Source of the DNA: Brachyhypopomus gauderio | Taxonomy: Eukaryota; Chordata; Actinopteri; Gymnotiformes; Hypopomidae | DNA length: 64,000 nt | Reading direction: 5' to 3' | NCBI RefSeq assembly: GCF_052324685.1 | Contig: NC_135211.1 | Coordinates: 51,721,682 to 51,785,681, forward strand | In this document: piece after piece, positions 1 to 10,310 of the stretch | Layout: the number at the start of each line of letters is the position of its first letter | Numbering within the stretch: the stretch's first letter is position 1 | Position numbers and translations under genes: made by a program | The notes under the pieces: model-generated | Database searches by the model: none | The model's input: only the letters and a program-made list of their open reading frames with translations | What the model was told of the DNA's origin: nothing

Positions 1-198
1 TTATGGTTTGTTAGTTGTGTATTCTCATGTATGCATGTTCCTAGTTGTGTAGCGTACCCTTTAAGTTAATGTTCCTCTCCCCGGTAGTTTGCATAGCTCC
101 CTCTGTCTTCTGTGTCTTTATCGTGCCTGTTAACCCCTCTTATTAAAATATCCGAATCTTCTGCACTTGCGTCATGCCTGCCCATCACAAACGTTACA
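1..198 (+). mobile_element. probable 3' part of an LTR (truncated by window start)
   Basis: The stretch has the look of the R-U5 end of a fish Gypsy LTR: an AT-rich poly(A)-signal-like segment around 140-150 followed by a C-rich tail that ends in GTTACA at 193-198. The left end lies outside the window, so neither the paired LTR nor a target duplication can be checked. The call rests on general resemblance only. Confidence 0.35.
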
Positions 199-911
199 CT
201 CACGCTCAATGCGTGAGAGTTGGCAACCCTGGTGTAGTGTAGAGGCTTCTGTATTAGTGCTGGGCGGTATGACCAAAATTCTATATCACGGTATATTTCA
301 AAATTATATCAGTTTCACAGTATTTGATGGTTTTTCCCCCCATGCATGATGTGTTAACTGCATTAATTGTGAAAAGAATTACTGCAGTAGAGTGGTTGAG
401 TATCCTATTACACTGTATTACATGTAATACAGATTTGCTGCTACACCCCTGCCCACATGATCAGTTTTCAAATGGTACCACTAAAGTAGTGAATGAATCA
501 TATAGCATGACAATTGCAGTAAAAATGCAAAACCTTTTCTTTAAAACATTTTTCAGATAGCATCAAAACTGTAGGCAGACATGATAATCTGTCACCTTTC
601 GGCGAAATTCGCCGTTTTGAAGTTGAAAAGGGTGACCTACGTGAATCGTGTAGATCCGAAGAGTTTTTTGTTGGGGGTGGGGAGAGATTATATGTATATA
701 TTTTAATTATCATATTGACTTAATAAGCAAACAGAGCACTTCCGAAATCGGCAATTTCAATGACACAGTGGCCAGCAGTTTCCGCCCAGAACCTTCATAG
801 AGGCCAAATAGCGTTTCAATCATACGAACGTTCTTCATTCATGTTATTCATTTACTGCTAAGCAGGACGAGAAGCAGGACCTAGTGCTACATCGGGGACA
901 AGGCAGAAGAG

Positions 912-1430
912 CGTACATTTACCACTACATTTACCAGATCGTACATTTACCACTACATTTACCAGATCGTACATTTACCACTACATTTACCAGATCGTAC
1001 ATTTACCACTACATTTACCAGATCGTACATTTACCACTACATTTACCAGATCGTACATTTACCACTACATTTACCAGGTCATACATTTACCACTACATTT
1101 ACCAGGTCGTACATTTACCACTACATTTACCAGGTCATACATTTACCAGATCGTACATTTACCAGATCATACATTTACCAGAGCGTACATTTACCACTAC
1201 ATTTACCAGATCGTACATTTACCAGAGCGTACATTTACCAGAGCGTACATTTACCACTACATTTACCAGATCGTACATTTACCAGAGCGTACATTTACCA
1301 GATCATACATTTACCAGAGCGTACATTTACCAGAGCGTACATTTACCACTACATTTACCAGATCGTACATTTACCAGAGTGTACATTTACCAGAGCGTAC
1401 ATTTACCAGATCGTACATTTCCCAGTGGAT
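912..1430. repeat. minisatellite built on the motif ACATTTACCA
   Basis: About 520 bp of tandem units. The first part repeats a 28-bp unit joining two ACATTTACCA blocks with the spacers CT and GATCGT; the second part also uses 16-bp units with spacers GATCGT, GAGCGT, GATCAT or GGTCAT. The array keeps a 183-codon frame open by periodicity only (884-1435), which should not be taken as a gene. It lies wholly inside the hAT element. Confidence 0.92.
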
Positions 1431-3094
1431 TTTAACTGGGTTATTAATGGTTTCAATCGTTTTCATATTTTGCGGTAAAACAAAGTTACTGCCGTTCGCT
1501 ACAGCGTTGAACACGGTCAGAGCCACAAGCTCTTGTGATAAATAGGTAGATAGATAAGCCTATTAAGTTCGCGTCAACCCCGTGTAGTTAACGGTGACAT
1601 CAAATAAGAAACAAGATTTTTCCTAGTGTGTCTGTAGTTGTAACTGGTGAATCCAGGGATGTGTGATGATAACAATCGCACCAGGGCTGAAAAAGTTGAA
1701 GGTGAAGTTGTAAACTCTTGTCATTTGAGTCTACCCTGTGCTTTAGCCCATGTTAGAAAATAAAAACACGTGAATCCTGGTATTTTTTACACTCATTTTC
1801 GCCGCTGATGGATTTATTGGTTCATTAACACGTAATGGTTTTGATTGAGTCATCTGGAATGGCGAAAGCGGCTTCTAGCGTTTACGGATCTGGCTCCATA
1901 CATTGAATCCATTGACAAGACAGTCAATCCATTTTTTTATGGATTTTACTATATTTTATGGAGCAAGTGCTTGAATTCCATCTTGTTCAGGTGTATAAAC
2001 CCTGCAAACATAACTTAGTGCAAAACACAGCACTTAAGAGCGGAACGCGCAAAGTTACAAAAATCCAGAGGTGCACGACCTCGTGACACGGTGATTGCAT
2101 TTTTGTCGCGTGGACTTGATGCGTCAAGTATAAGCGAGCTTTATGGGTGGTGCAGCAGATTGCTCCTGTTACCACCAGCCGCGACAACTTTTGCTTGACA
2201 GCATTTGCTGTTTTGTCCATGTCCCTATGTACTTCCTGACAACAGACACGGCTCCTTTCTTTGGTAAAAGTTCCTTTGGGGCATCATCTTTTACTTCAAT
2301 GTTTGGTAGAATTTGTGGTTCAGAATGTCCCTCGTTTTCAGCGAGCTAGATTTGTGTTCTGTTGCATTGGTCATTGGTCTGAATTAATTCCACTATGCAG
2401 GAGGAGTTGTATCAGATCAGCCATTCCAAATCACTGTTGCCGTCCTAAATTGCTATTCTTATTTACTCACTTTCCGTTCATTTGTGAACAATCACAAATG
2501 TGAAAGTTCATAATAAACCAATTTTCATCTTGCTAATGCAAGTAACTAATTTCCTTTGGTGATTATGTGACTGTTTCTGTTTGCACGAACAACCACTGTT
2601 AAGTTGATCTAATCTAGGTGTCTAAGTAAGTGACGGTAAAAACTGATGTTAGAAGACGAGCGGTTAGCTAAACAAAATACAGATGTATTAAATACTTATG
2701 CATGTTGTGTTCTTCATATTGGACATGAACTGTTAAATTAATTAGTGTTTGCTGTAGTTACTTATAATTTGTAATGGTTGTGCTGTTCGGTACCGCATGG
2801 ACACTTCGAGGGGTATTGTTATTCAGTAGTGCGTGCATGTAACAGCCATGATCCTCATTAACCAGTTCACTGAAAAACTTCACAACAACTAATATAATGC
2901 TATTTATATTTTTACATCCATCTATAGATGCATATCACTGTTTTGAAAAAAGGACAGATGCTTAAAGAACATTTTGATCTTTAAACGGTAAGTCTTAAGG
3001 GTGAATTTATTGGATTTATATTTCCTGGTCAGAAAATGTAAGCGACACGTGTTAGCTTAACGACCAATTGAAATGTGATGAATTTAAACCAATG

Positions 3095-3215
3095 AAAAGA
3101 AGATATGGATGGTAGGAGGAGTTGAATTAGATGCAGTTCCACCCCCTAGACCGACCAAAAGAAACTATGGACGATGGGAGGAGTTGGATCTAGATCCAGC
3201 TCCACCCCCTGGACT
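3095..3215. repeat. two-copy imperfect tandem repeat near the hAT right end
   Basis: Two adjacent copies of roughly 60 bp share the blocks GGAGGAGTTG and CCACCCCCT (near 3115-3150 and 3177-3210) with several substitutions. The second is followed by CTGCAGCGACAG then GTACTT at about 3234, which could serve as a splice donor. No function can be assigned. Confidence 0.5.
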
Positions 3216-3438
3216 TTTGCTTCTGCAGCGACAGGTACTTGATTTAAACCGGTGTGGCTGGTATATGAAAATTTCTTATGATAACAAATATAAACACCAG
3301 TTTTCAGTGTGAACCGGTATACCGCCTAGCACTATTCTGTATCATATTCTAGGACATCATTCTGCATGCCCTATATCGAATTAAAAATGCATGTTTTCTG
3401 TTGTGTTTTTAGGTACAGGCTGCATTTAAGAAGACACA

Positions 3439-5691
3439 ATGGCAGCCAACAATGAACCAGTGAGTTTCAGATGCTTGGCTACTGTCATAAAATATGGACA
3501 CCCAGACATTAAATTAGCAGAAGCTCAAATCCTGGCTTCAGAACTTAAACATGTGATAGACTGTTCGAGTATAGAGTGGACTCATACAACTGTTAATCTG
3601 CTACAGTTCTCTGAGGAGGCAATTCATCATGGTTTGTGTTCTCATGGCACAGCAAAGGACAAAATTCAGGCTGTTGTGGACTACCAGAAAAGTCATTCCT
3701 CACTACCAATGAGGGACAAATATAAAATCCTTTTAAACCCTATTTCTACATCCCCAAATAGAATCATAAAAGAGTTACAAGCAGTTTTAGAAGGAAATAT
3801 AGATTTTGTACAAGCTGCTGAGTTAAGTGATGACTTTGAAGTTTCAACATTACCTCCTGATGCGGAAGTACTAGCAGCTCAGACCTTCCTGTATCGTAAC
3901 AGACATTATGGTTTTTCTGATGAGCGGGTGGTCCAGTCCTTCCAGAAAGCCCTTCAGTACCAAAAAGGGGAGCTCCGTACATCAACAGAGTTCATAAAGT
4001 GCAAGGAAAAGGAGCTTACAGAAATTATCAAATGTGTGAACCTGCACTTCATAGAAGAAAGCATAGACATAATTGGCTTTAGTGTTGCTAAGCGTGTCAT
4101 GGCTAATATAAAGTCAGACTCAGAGCTTCCAAAATCAAACAAGGGTGATGTGTATCACTGGGAGGTTTTTCAGCTTTCAGAAGTTGATTCACTTCTTTAT
4201 AGAGACAGAGAAAGCATATTTAAAGGCAGGAGTGATGACTACATATTAGCACAGTGGGGGTATGAGCAGGGACAAAAATCCTGCCGTTGGTACATTTTTT
4301 GTGCTCAAGATGAACACAGTAAGAAGGGATTTTATGCCATGAAATTTACAAAGACTCTTACAACATGGGGTACCTTGACTGCTATAAAGGATGTTATCAG
4401 TGTTAACAAATCTGATCCTGTGGAAATTCTGAAACGATTTCAGGCAGGAAAAGAAAACGGGCTGGTTGATTCCGAGTTCCAGCAATGTAACGAATATCTC
4501 TGGAGTAGAGATGGCAAACCTCCTGCACGTCCGTATTTCGTAGTAGCTCAAATCTTCTGGCCTCTTTTTGTACACAAGTTAAACTACTTGTCGGTACAGA
4601 ACAAAAAGGAGGTTACAGATAAAGAGGCACTGACAGGGGTTTTTACCGAGATGCCTTTTCTGACAAAAGACAAAAGAAAAGCTGATCCTACCCTTAAGAC
4701 ATACACCTGGTTTTTGAACAAACCAATCAATGCAGTTAATGATTTCCCTGAGCTTAAAGATTATTCTGAGGGTCAGACTTTCACTGTCGATTACCTTCGT
4801 CCTTCAACGGAACCCCTTCGAACAGAAGGTTTTAATTATGAGTGGTCCAGAAAAGAACATGAAAGTACCCACCATGAATTCACATTAATATACAGAGCAA
4901 GGCCAACCTTATTCTCTGTTCCTCAGACCATTTCAGAGGAGGAAAGAATAAGATTTGATTATTGGCAGTATATCAAAGAGTTCATCTTCTTTGGTGGTTC
5001 ACACTACGAAGGAACAGTTCTTGCACCAGATCCAGCTTGGATTGACCAGGCACACAGAAATGGAGTAGCCATATTTGGTACTGTTTTTTTGCCCCCACGG
5101 ATCTTTGGGGGCAGTGAGCAGGACATTAAAGAATTATCAAAACTAGAAAACCTAGAGAGGCTTGTTGATATTGCCCAGCAACTAAACTTTGATGGGTGGT
5201 TTCTGAATGTTGAAAGCTTCTTGGATTATAGTGACCCTTGCTTGGAAATGTTGAAATGTTCAATTGAAAATGTGAATTTCAGAGGTAAAACCATTATATG
5301 GTATTTACCCAAATGTGAGCAAAGTGAAAAGCTTAAGCCAGAAAATCCTGATGTAAGGATGACATGTGATGATGAAATTAACAACCTAAGTCAAGCCTTC
5401 CTGGATCCAGGGGAAAAAAGAGTGTACCTGAACTTTCAACAACTGATGGTTTGTGTTCTTCACAATGAGCCTCCTCAAAAATATCTCATGTTTGTTGATG
5501 AGCCCTTTTGGACTATTAAGCTAGAGACACATGGGTACTTGGTAAACCCTGGCAGATATCTTTATGCACACAACTGTCATTGGCAGTTTTTTCTAGGTGA
5601 GCATGGACTTGAGCAAGAAGCAACAGATCCATATCGTTGGTATGGAATTGCTAAATATGCCAAACAACGAAAAGAATTAAGTGATGACTAA
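3439..5691 (+). CDS. single-exon protein with C-terminal GH85 (endo-beta-N-acetylglucosaminidase-like) domain, 750 aa
   Basis: An uninterrupted 750-codon frame opens at ATG 3439 in a good context (cacaATGG), 26 nt after a splice acceptor (TTTTTAG at 3406-3412), so a non-coding 5' exon is likely. Residues from about 505 resemble the first half of the GH85 barrel: an FDYWQYIKEF strand, a WIDQAHRNGV block typical of the family, and FDGWFLNVES, which keeps the two catalytic residues as N590 and E592 (known family roles: Asn holds the acetamido/oxazoline, Glu is the acid/base). GH85 enzymes cut the chitobiose core of N-glycans. Residues 1 to about 500 match no family I recognise. There is no signal peptide or membrane segment, so a cytosolic protein is inferred. 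It differs from vertebrate ENGASE, which is multi-exon with GH85 towards the N-terminus. The barrel after residue 640 is divergent, so activity is uncertain. Confidence 0.85.
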   Translation: MAANNEPVSFRCLATVIKYGHPDIKLAEAQILASELKHVIDCSSIEWTHTTVNLLQFSEEAIHHGLCSHGTAKDKIQAVVDYQKSHSSLPMRDKYKILLNPISTSPNRIIKELQAVLEGNIDFVQAAELSDDFEVSTLPPDAEVLAAQTFLYRNRHYGFSDERVVQSFQKALQYQKGELRTSTEFIKCKEKELTEIIKCVNLHFIEESIDIIGFSVAKRVMANIKSDSELPKSNKGDVYHWEVFQLSEVDSLLYRDRESIFKGRSDDYILAQWGYEQGQKSCRWYIFCAQDEHSKKGFYAMKFTKTLTTWGTLTAIKDVISVNKSDPVEILKRFQAGKENGLVDSEFQQCNEYLWSRDGKPPARPYFVVAQIFWPLFVHKLNYLSVQNKKEVTDKEALTGVFTEMPFLTKDKRKADPTLKTYTWFLNKPINAVNDFPELKDYSEGQTFTVDYLRPSTEPLRTEGFNYEWSRKEHESTHHEFTLIYRARPTLFSVPQTISEEERIRFDYWQYIKEFIFFGGSHYEGTVLAPDPAWIDQAHRNGVAIFGTVFLPPRIFGGSEQDIKELSKLENLERLVDIAQQLNFDGWFLNVESFLDYSDPCLEMLKCSIENVNFRGKTIIWYLPKCEQSEKLKPENPDVRMTCDDEINNLSQAFLDPGEKRVYLNFQQLMVCVLHNEPPQKYLMFVDEPFWTIKLETHGYLVNPGRYLYAHNCHWQFFLGEHGLEQEATDPYRWYGIAKYAKQRKELSDD

Positions 5692-6050
5692 TTATACTAC
5701 AGACCACATCAAATATACTATTAACCGCAGAAATTTAGTATGGTGGCCCTGAAAGCCTATCACAATGCAAACGAAAAACGTACTGCAAATACGCAAAGCA
5801 AATTCATCAAAATGACAACACGTAGCTATATTTAGGAAACGCGCACCTACAAAGGAAATCTTGTCGGGTTCTCCTCAGTCATCATTATATAAATACATGA
5901 ACAATTTCTTTTAGAGAACACTTCCTCACTTAAATTAAAATGAACACTCCACTGAAATGACAAACTTTAAATAACAGTAAATGATAACTTTTTGCCCTCT
6001 TGCTTTCGTCAGTAAATGTTCTTTGTCATTAAGTGCTACCACACTATTTC

Positions 6051-6056
6051 AATAAA
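6051..6056 (+). terminator. poly(A) signal of the GH85 gene
   Basis: AATAAA lies 360 bp after the stop codon at 5689-5691 and is the first canonical signal downstream on the plus strand. This implies a 3' UTR of about 380 nt. The sequence 5692-6050 shows no other feature. Confidence 0.55.
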
Positions 6057-6608
6057 CGTTGTTTGTGTGACGCAACGCCTCGGTTTGGCATTCTTCCTCA
6101 CCCCCGCAAAGCCGTGGCCATCTGACACCCCTCCTGCCTTTTACCACAAAATCCCAGGATGCTCATTATTCTCAGAATAACATCAGATTTGAATTTATAC
6201 AAGATGATAAAACTACCCATATACATACTTTATATGTTAAAATTTTTCAAAAAAGATTTTCACAGAATTTCACAGATTTAATAAACAGTTTAATAAACAG
6301 TTTCCTCATCGATGCCAACTTAAACCCTCCCTGGGTTGAGGACCTTTTTTCTGTTTAGGCTTGTTTTCATAAATTTGTCTCTAAACATACTTAATTATAG
6401 CATTTTCCCCACATATCTCATATGAAAATGTTCAGAACAATCTCAGCTCTCATCCTAATGAGGTTACATTTGACTTAAGAGTATTGCATAAATAAATATA
6501 ATGGTCCTAAACCTGAAAATATGAATTCATCCTTTCAAAATATTTTTATATTTCATATGAAACCACACCTTTACTGAAAGAGATTAATTATATTGATGCT
6601 TGAAATAC
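6057..6608. other. AT-rich intergenic DNA
   Basis: No open frame, repeat boundary or RNA gene could be supported here. The segment is AT-rich apart from a short GC-richer patch at 6070-6150. Confidence 0.5.
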
Positions 6609-6613
6609 ATGTG

Positions 6614-6972
6614 TGTGACGCCGAAGGCATCGGGACAGAGGCAGCCGGAGACGCAGGTGGAATGAACGGCGGTTTATTCTCCATGATACAACAACCAAAA
6701 GAAAGCCAAGCAAACAAAATGACTCAGGATGAGCAAAAGGCAGTAAGACTCTTTAGGCAGCGCTTGACGGTCAGTACGGCTCGTAATGGGAATGTGCAGC
6801 ACCGGACTGGATGACCTGCGGGCTTAAAAAGAGCAATGTAATTGTGAACAGGTGTTAGTATTCGGGTGAATGTGATGGTGGGAGTGGTTTTGTGCTCGGG
6901 GGTGTGTGCTGGGATCGGCTGCTGGCCGGGACATGCGCCCTCCTGTGGCGACCCGGCCCCCTCACTGTGACA
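6614..6972 (-). mobile_element. solo LTR, 359 bp
   Basis: The element begins TGTGACGCCG and ends CTGTGACA (TG...CA ends). It is flanked by a perfect 5-bp duplication, ATGTG, at 6609-6613 and 6973-6977. Orientation is minus because reading that strand gives a TATA-like TTTTTAAG near 6823 and then AATAAA near 6670. No internal coding region or second LTR is nearby, so this is the product of LTR-LTR recombination. Confidence 0.9.
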
Positions 6973-6977
6973 ATGTG

Positions 6978-7740
6978 CTCAAGTGATCCATCTACTTCAC
7001 AAAAATAGTGAAACATGTAATATATATAGTAGTACAGAAGTATAAAGAAATGTGTACAAAAAATGTACAAATCATATTTTTATGATCACTTATTGCATAA
7101 AGGTGTGGTCTGAGATAAAATGTGACTGATCAATGATTTTTTTATTACATGTCGAGCTTCATGGAGTATCAAAATGTCAAACTTAATGTGTGCAACTGGA
7201 AAAAAATTACAGCAACTATAAAAATCAGACAAACAAACAAAAACTGTACAGACCCGTGACCAGCATAGCCAAAACATATCCATTCATCTATATTATTCTA
7301 TACTATACTTTCACACTCAGCAATCTACAAAGCAAACATTTAGGCAAAAGTCAAAAAAGAAATCATAAAAAAATAATAAATAATAATTTTATGAAGAATA
7401 AATGACATGAATTTTGCACAGAAGCAGCTTCTAGCTAGCCAGCTAGTTAGCTAGTTACTAGAACACATCGTGAACCTATCTGTGTATGTCTGCTATTATA
7501 GTGAGCGATATTGTGAAATAACATTCATTTAGCCATCAATCTTTTATACTTCTTCATCAAACCTTTCAGGATTTCAACCCACCTTCATCACTGCTATGTA
7601 GATCACTACACACTAGCTAGCTAGTAGGAGATGTCGCTGTAGGAGGTTTGGAGGTTGTTTACACCTTGTTCGCTGGCTACAGAATAAGGATAGAAAGCTA
7701 TCGATAGACTTTTATTTTGTAATCGGACTATACTGTTTTG
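6978..7740. other. AT-rich intergenic DNA
   Basis: I see only AT-rich sequence with a short CTAGC-rich simple stretch around 7431-7456 and again near 7610-7622. No gene can be supported. Confidence 0.5.
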
Positions 7741-7755
7741 CATTGTGGGATATCT

Positions 7756-8054
7756 GCAGCGGGAAGAGAATTCCATTGCTGCAGGTAGGTGGGATAATCG
7801 TGGGTCTGAGATAAGTTATTAAAATCCATATTTGAACTATTTTGTGTGTCTTAGATTCAACATCAATTTAACATAATATGTAAGGTGATCTATAAATCGC
7901 ATTTATGTGATGTTTTCTCGTTTTGTATTTTTTATTTTTTTGGCCTTAATGTATTCTTATTGTAAAGTCCAAATTATAGTGCGGCATTTGTTTTGTTTAG
8001 GCGGACTCCACATTTAATCCCAATTTCAATGTCATTTTATCAACCCATGTGCAG
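7756..8054 (+). other. two putative exons separated by a 216-bp GT-AG intron
   Basis: The segments 7756-7784 and 8001-8054 reappear fused, with only two mismatches, at 8269-8351. The 216 bp between them (7785-8000) starts GTAGGT and ends TTTAG, and the second segment is followed by GTAATT where the fused copy continues with different sequence. These are the marks of two exons of an unknown transcript. I do not recognise the gene; the other exons were not found in the window. Confidence 0.55.
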
Positions 8055-8211
8055 GTAATTGATTATGTTTGTATTTTCTGTTGTTTGCATTTATTTTCTA
8101 TGTACACCTTGTGATTCTGCTAGCATGTGCGATCTAGAGCGTGACTAGCCTGGAACGTTATGGCTGCATTCCACGTGAAGTACCGGTGGTGGCCACTGGG
8201 TGTACTTTTCG

Positions 8212-8213
<2 letters not shown>

Positions 8214-8242
<29 letters not shown>
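8214..8242. repeat. (TA)n microsatellite
   Basis: A pure TA run of about 29 bp immediately upstream of the fused copy at 8269. Confidence 0.9.
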
Positions 8243-8244
<2 letters not shown>

Positions 8245-8245
<1 letters not shown>

Positions 8246-8432
8246 TGAAGAAATGTTTTGTGCAAGAGGCAGCGGGAAGAGAATTCCATTGCTGCAGGCG
8301 GACTCCACATTTAATCCCACTTTCAATGTCATTTTATCAACCGATGTGCAGGGAATAAATGGCTTCACCCAATTGAGCGTCCTCATCCTTTCCAACACAA
8401 CAACGCAGAGCAGTAACATATGCATGTTATAA
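8245..8432 (+). pseudogene. spliced (processed) copy of the 7756-8054 exons, unknown parent
   Basis: Bases 8269-8297 and 8298-8351 join, without the intervening 216 bp, the two segments found at 7756-7784 and 8001-8054. The copy then carries extra sequence, GGAATAAATGG onwards, that would be a third exon, and about 25 bp upstream that would be an earlier exon. The frame stays open to a stop at 8430-8432. It is either a retrocopy or an exon of an unrecognised gene. No poly(A) tract follows. Confidence 0.5.
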
Positions 8433-8755
8433 TGTTTTATTTGTTATGTTATGCAGACCAGATTCAAGTACCATAAGAAACTATGCAAGAATCATCTTAT
8501 TTTATTTTGGTTTATCTTTACTGCTTTAACCTTAAACTTTACAAAATTTTGTACGATATAGTATCTGTTGATTAATAACTGCATTGTACTGCATCATACC
8601 CCAATGTAGTATGAAAGATGTCCTGTTACATAAATGGTAATAAACATTCATATTTACTGTAAAGGTATGTTTCTTTCTCAGTAGAAAGCACCTTCTTGTG
8701 TTCAGCAATGAGCGGAGGGTCACGGAGGATCACCTGAAACTAATCTTCAATTGAG

Positions 8756-9350
8756 TGTAACACTGCAGAGAAGTGTGTGGCAGGGAGTTCCCGGAACAAT
8801 TGAGGAACAAACAACTCTCTTGTAAACAGGAGGAGTTTATTCACACAGGCAGGCTGTATCTCAAATGTTCAAAGATGAGAGGGCGCTCCTCTCATTTATA
8901 CATACACAGACCATCCCTTTGCACGCAAGCAGCAGGGTGGGCTCAATATTGCTATTCTAACATAGGTAATAAATCTACCCTATATGGAAATAACACCTTC
9001 TTCTCACAAGCAAGCATATTGTGCAGACTGAGCATAATTCTTCTGCATGTCGCATAGTGGACAGGAAGCACAATACCTGAGAGGAAATGATAAGCCTGCT
9101 TTGACATATTAAGACCTTTCACATACAGGGAGAAGGGACCTTTCACATACAATGTGACAGGGGGGTAAAATAAGGTGACAAGGGTCACAGAGAACACAAG
9201 AAAGGACACAATGTTCACAAGGTCTTGAGTTAATTATGAGTATAAAAAGACATAATATTCCTTCATTTACAAAGTAATTTTAGAAATATGATAAAAGCAT
9301 GTTATGATGAATTAAAATGCACTCTGGTGTGAACGGTTACCTCCGCTCTT
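8756..9350 (-). repeat. unresolved dispersed repeat, possibly a decayed LTR
   Basis: Read on the minus strand, the segment from about 8850 down to 8756 looks like an LTR R-U5 end (AATAAACTCC followed by a tail ending GTGTTACA). Inverted GAGCGGAGG/CCTCCGCTC motifs occur at 8710-8718 and 9340-9348. I could not find a matching target duplication, so boundaries and class are uncertain. Confidence 0.3.
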
Positions 9351-9454
9351 TTTCATAATTACAGTAATAACAGTGATTCATGTAGTACTTGTGGATTAGA
9401 TTGAAGGTATTTAATACTGTAATGCAATCAAACCAGTTAGTCACATTTTAACAG

Positions 9455-9624
9455 GTTTATTGTACAAAGGGCAGTGCGGAGGGAGCAAGAGGTGAGAGCT
9501 TTGGTTTAAAGTCTTTGTTCTCCATTAAGACAAACCAAAAGCAAAAAGCTGACGATGCAGCAGAGTGACGATAAGTCACTGGTAGTGAGCTAAAGCAGAG
9601 GACACAGACAACTGGCATCGGTTC
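9455..9624 (-). other. possible 3' end of a minus-strand transcript, split by the Gypsy element
   Basis: Reading the minus strand gives AATAAA at about 9455-9462, which could be a poly(A) signal. The pre-insertion sequence would continue on the far side of the Gypsy element at 15288. A short terminal frame of about 22 codons ends at 9457. No upstream exon or homology supports a gene. Confidence 0.2.
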
Positions 9625-10310
9625 TGTAACGCGTTGCCGCCGATCACGGCGGTGACGCGTTGGTTTAAACGTGGTGAGAACCCAAACGCTAACCAAAAAA
9701 TAAAACGGCAAAAAGACAGCCAACTGAAACCTCCGCAGATGCGGGAAAAAACGAAAATAAAACTCAAGGGAAACAACAGAAGGATAACACGGAGGAACTC
9801 GACGTGTACAGGTAAGTAAACAAACAAAAAACACGCAGAAAGAAATACAACGCGTCTAATAAGGGAAAAACAGGAAAACGAAAAACACACGGAGAAACCT
9901 CAACGTGTCAGAAGGAGAGGAGAAAAATATACAAAACAAAAGACGAAGCTTTGGTACAAGACCAGCGGCTTCTTACCAGGTTACCTGTCAGACTGTCAAC
10001 CAGAACACTGGAGGACAACCGACGAAGAAACAGAGGGAGAAGACAAAAAAGAAACAAAACCAACCTGAGAACACTCAGGGGGAAAACGAGAGAAAGAGAG
10101 CAACGAGATCGTAGTGAGAAGAAGAGAGAACTTGGCTTAGGCTGTGAGAGTGCGTGACTACAGACAACTTCAGCAATGCGTTGCTGAAGTCGCCTGCTTT
10201 AAATAGGCAGCCCAACAGGTGTAATCTATCGGGCTCGATTACCCCTGGTACCAGCTCGCGGGCTCCGCCTAGTGGCGGCAGGAGGCACGTGCCTGGGTCC
10301 AACCCTGACA
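9625..10310 (-). repeat. 3' LTR of the Gypsy element
   Basis: 686 bp, minus-strand ends TGTCAGGG...GTTACA. The minus-strand TATA-like box TATTTAAA lies about 30 nt before the segment GCTGAAGTTGT (10164-10174). Several open frames in the LTR are duplicated exactly in the other LTR and are not genes. Confidence 0.95.

Larger units (their letters stand above)
255..3334. mobile_element. hAT-type DNA transposon, 3.08 kb, apparently non-autonomous
   Basis: The left end TAGTGCTGGGCGGTAT (255-270) is the inverted match, with one mismatch, of the right end at 3319-3334. The element is flanked by a perfect 8-bp direct repeat, TTCTGTAT, at 247-254 and 3335-3342. Terminal repeats of this kind with an 8-bp duplication are diagnostic of the hAT superfamily. 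I found no transposase reading frame inside; open frames around 1987-2503 are short and unrecognised. The interior carries the 0.5-kb minisatellite at 912-1430. The element sits just upstream of the splice acceptor (3411-3412) of the GH85 gene, so it probably inserted in that gene's 5' intron or promoter region. Confidence 0.9.

Noticed and set aside
884..1435. 183-codon open frame with Tyr/His/Thr-rich repeats
   Set aside because: It is entirely the ACATTTACCA minisatellite read through; the periodicity keeps it open and there is no gene context.
8710..9348. Transposon bounded by GAGCGGAGG/CCTCCGCTC inverted motifs
   Set aside because: The 9-bp inverted match exists but no target duplication of any length flanks it, so a bounded element is not claimed.
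9457..9890. Hydrophobic open frames (104-125 codons) on the minus strand, repeated near 13980-14867
   Set aside because: They fall in the Gypsy LTRs and appear identically in both copies; the true gag start is downstream of the LTR at 14583.
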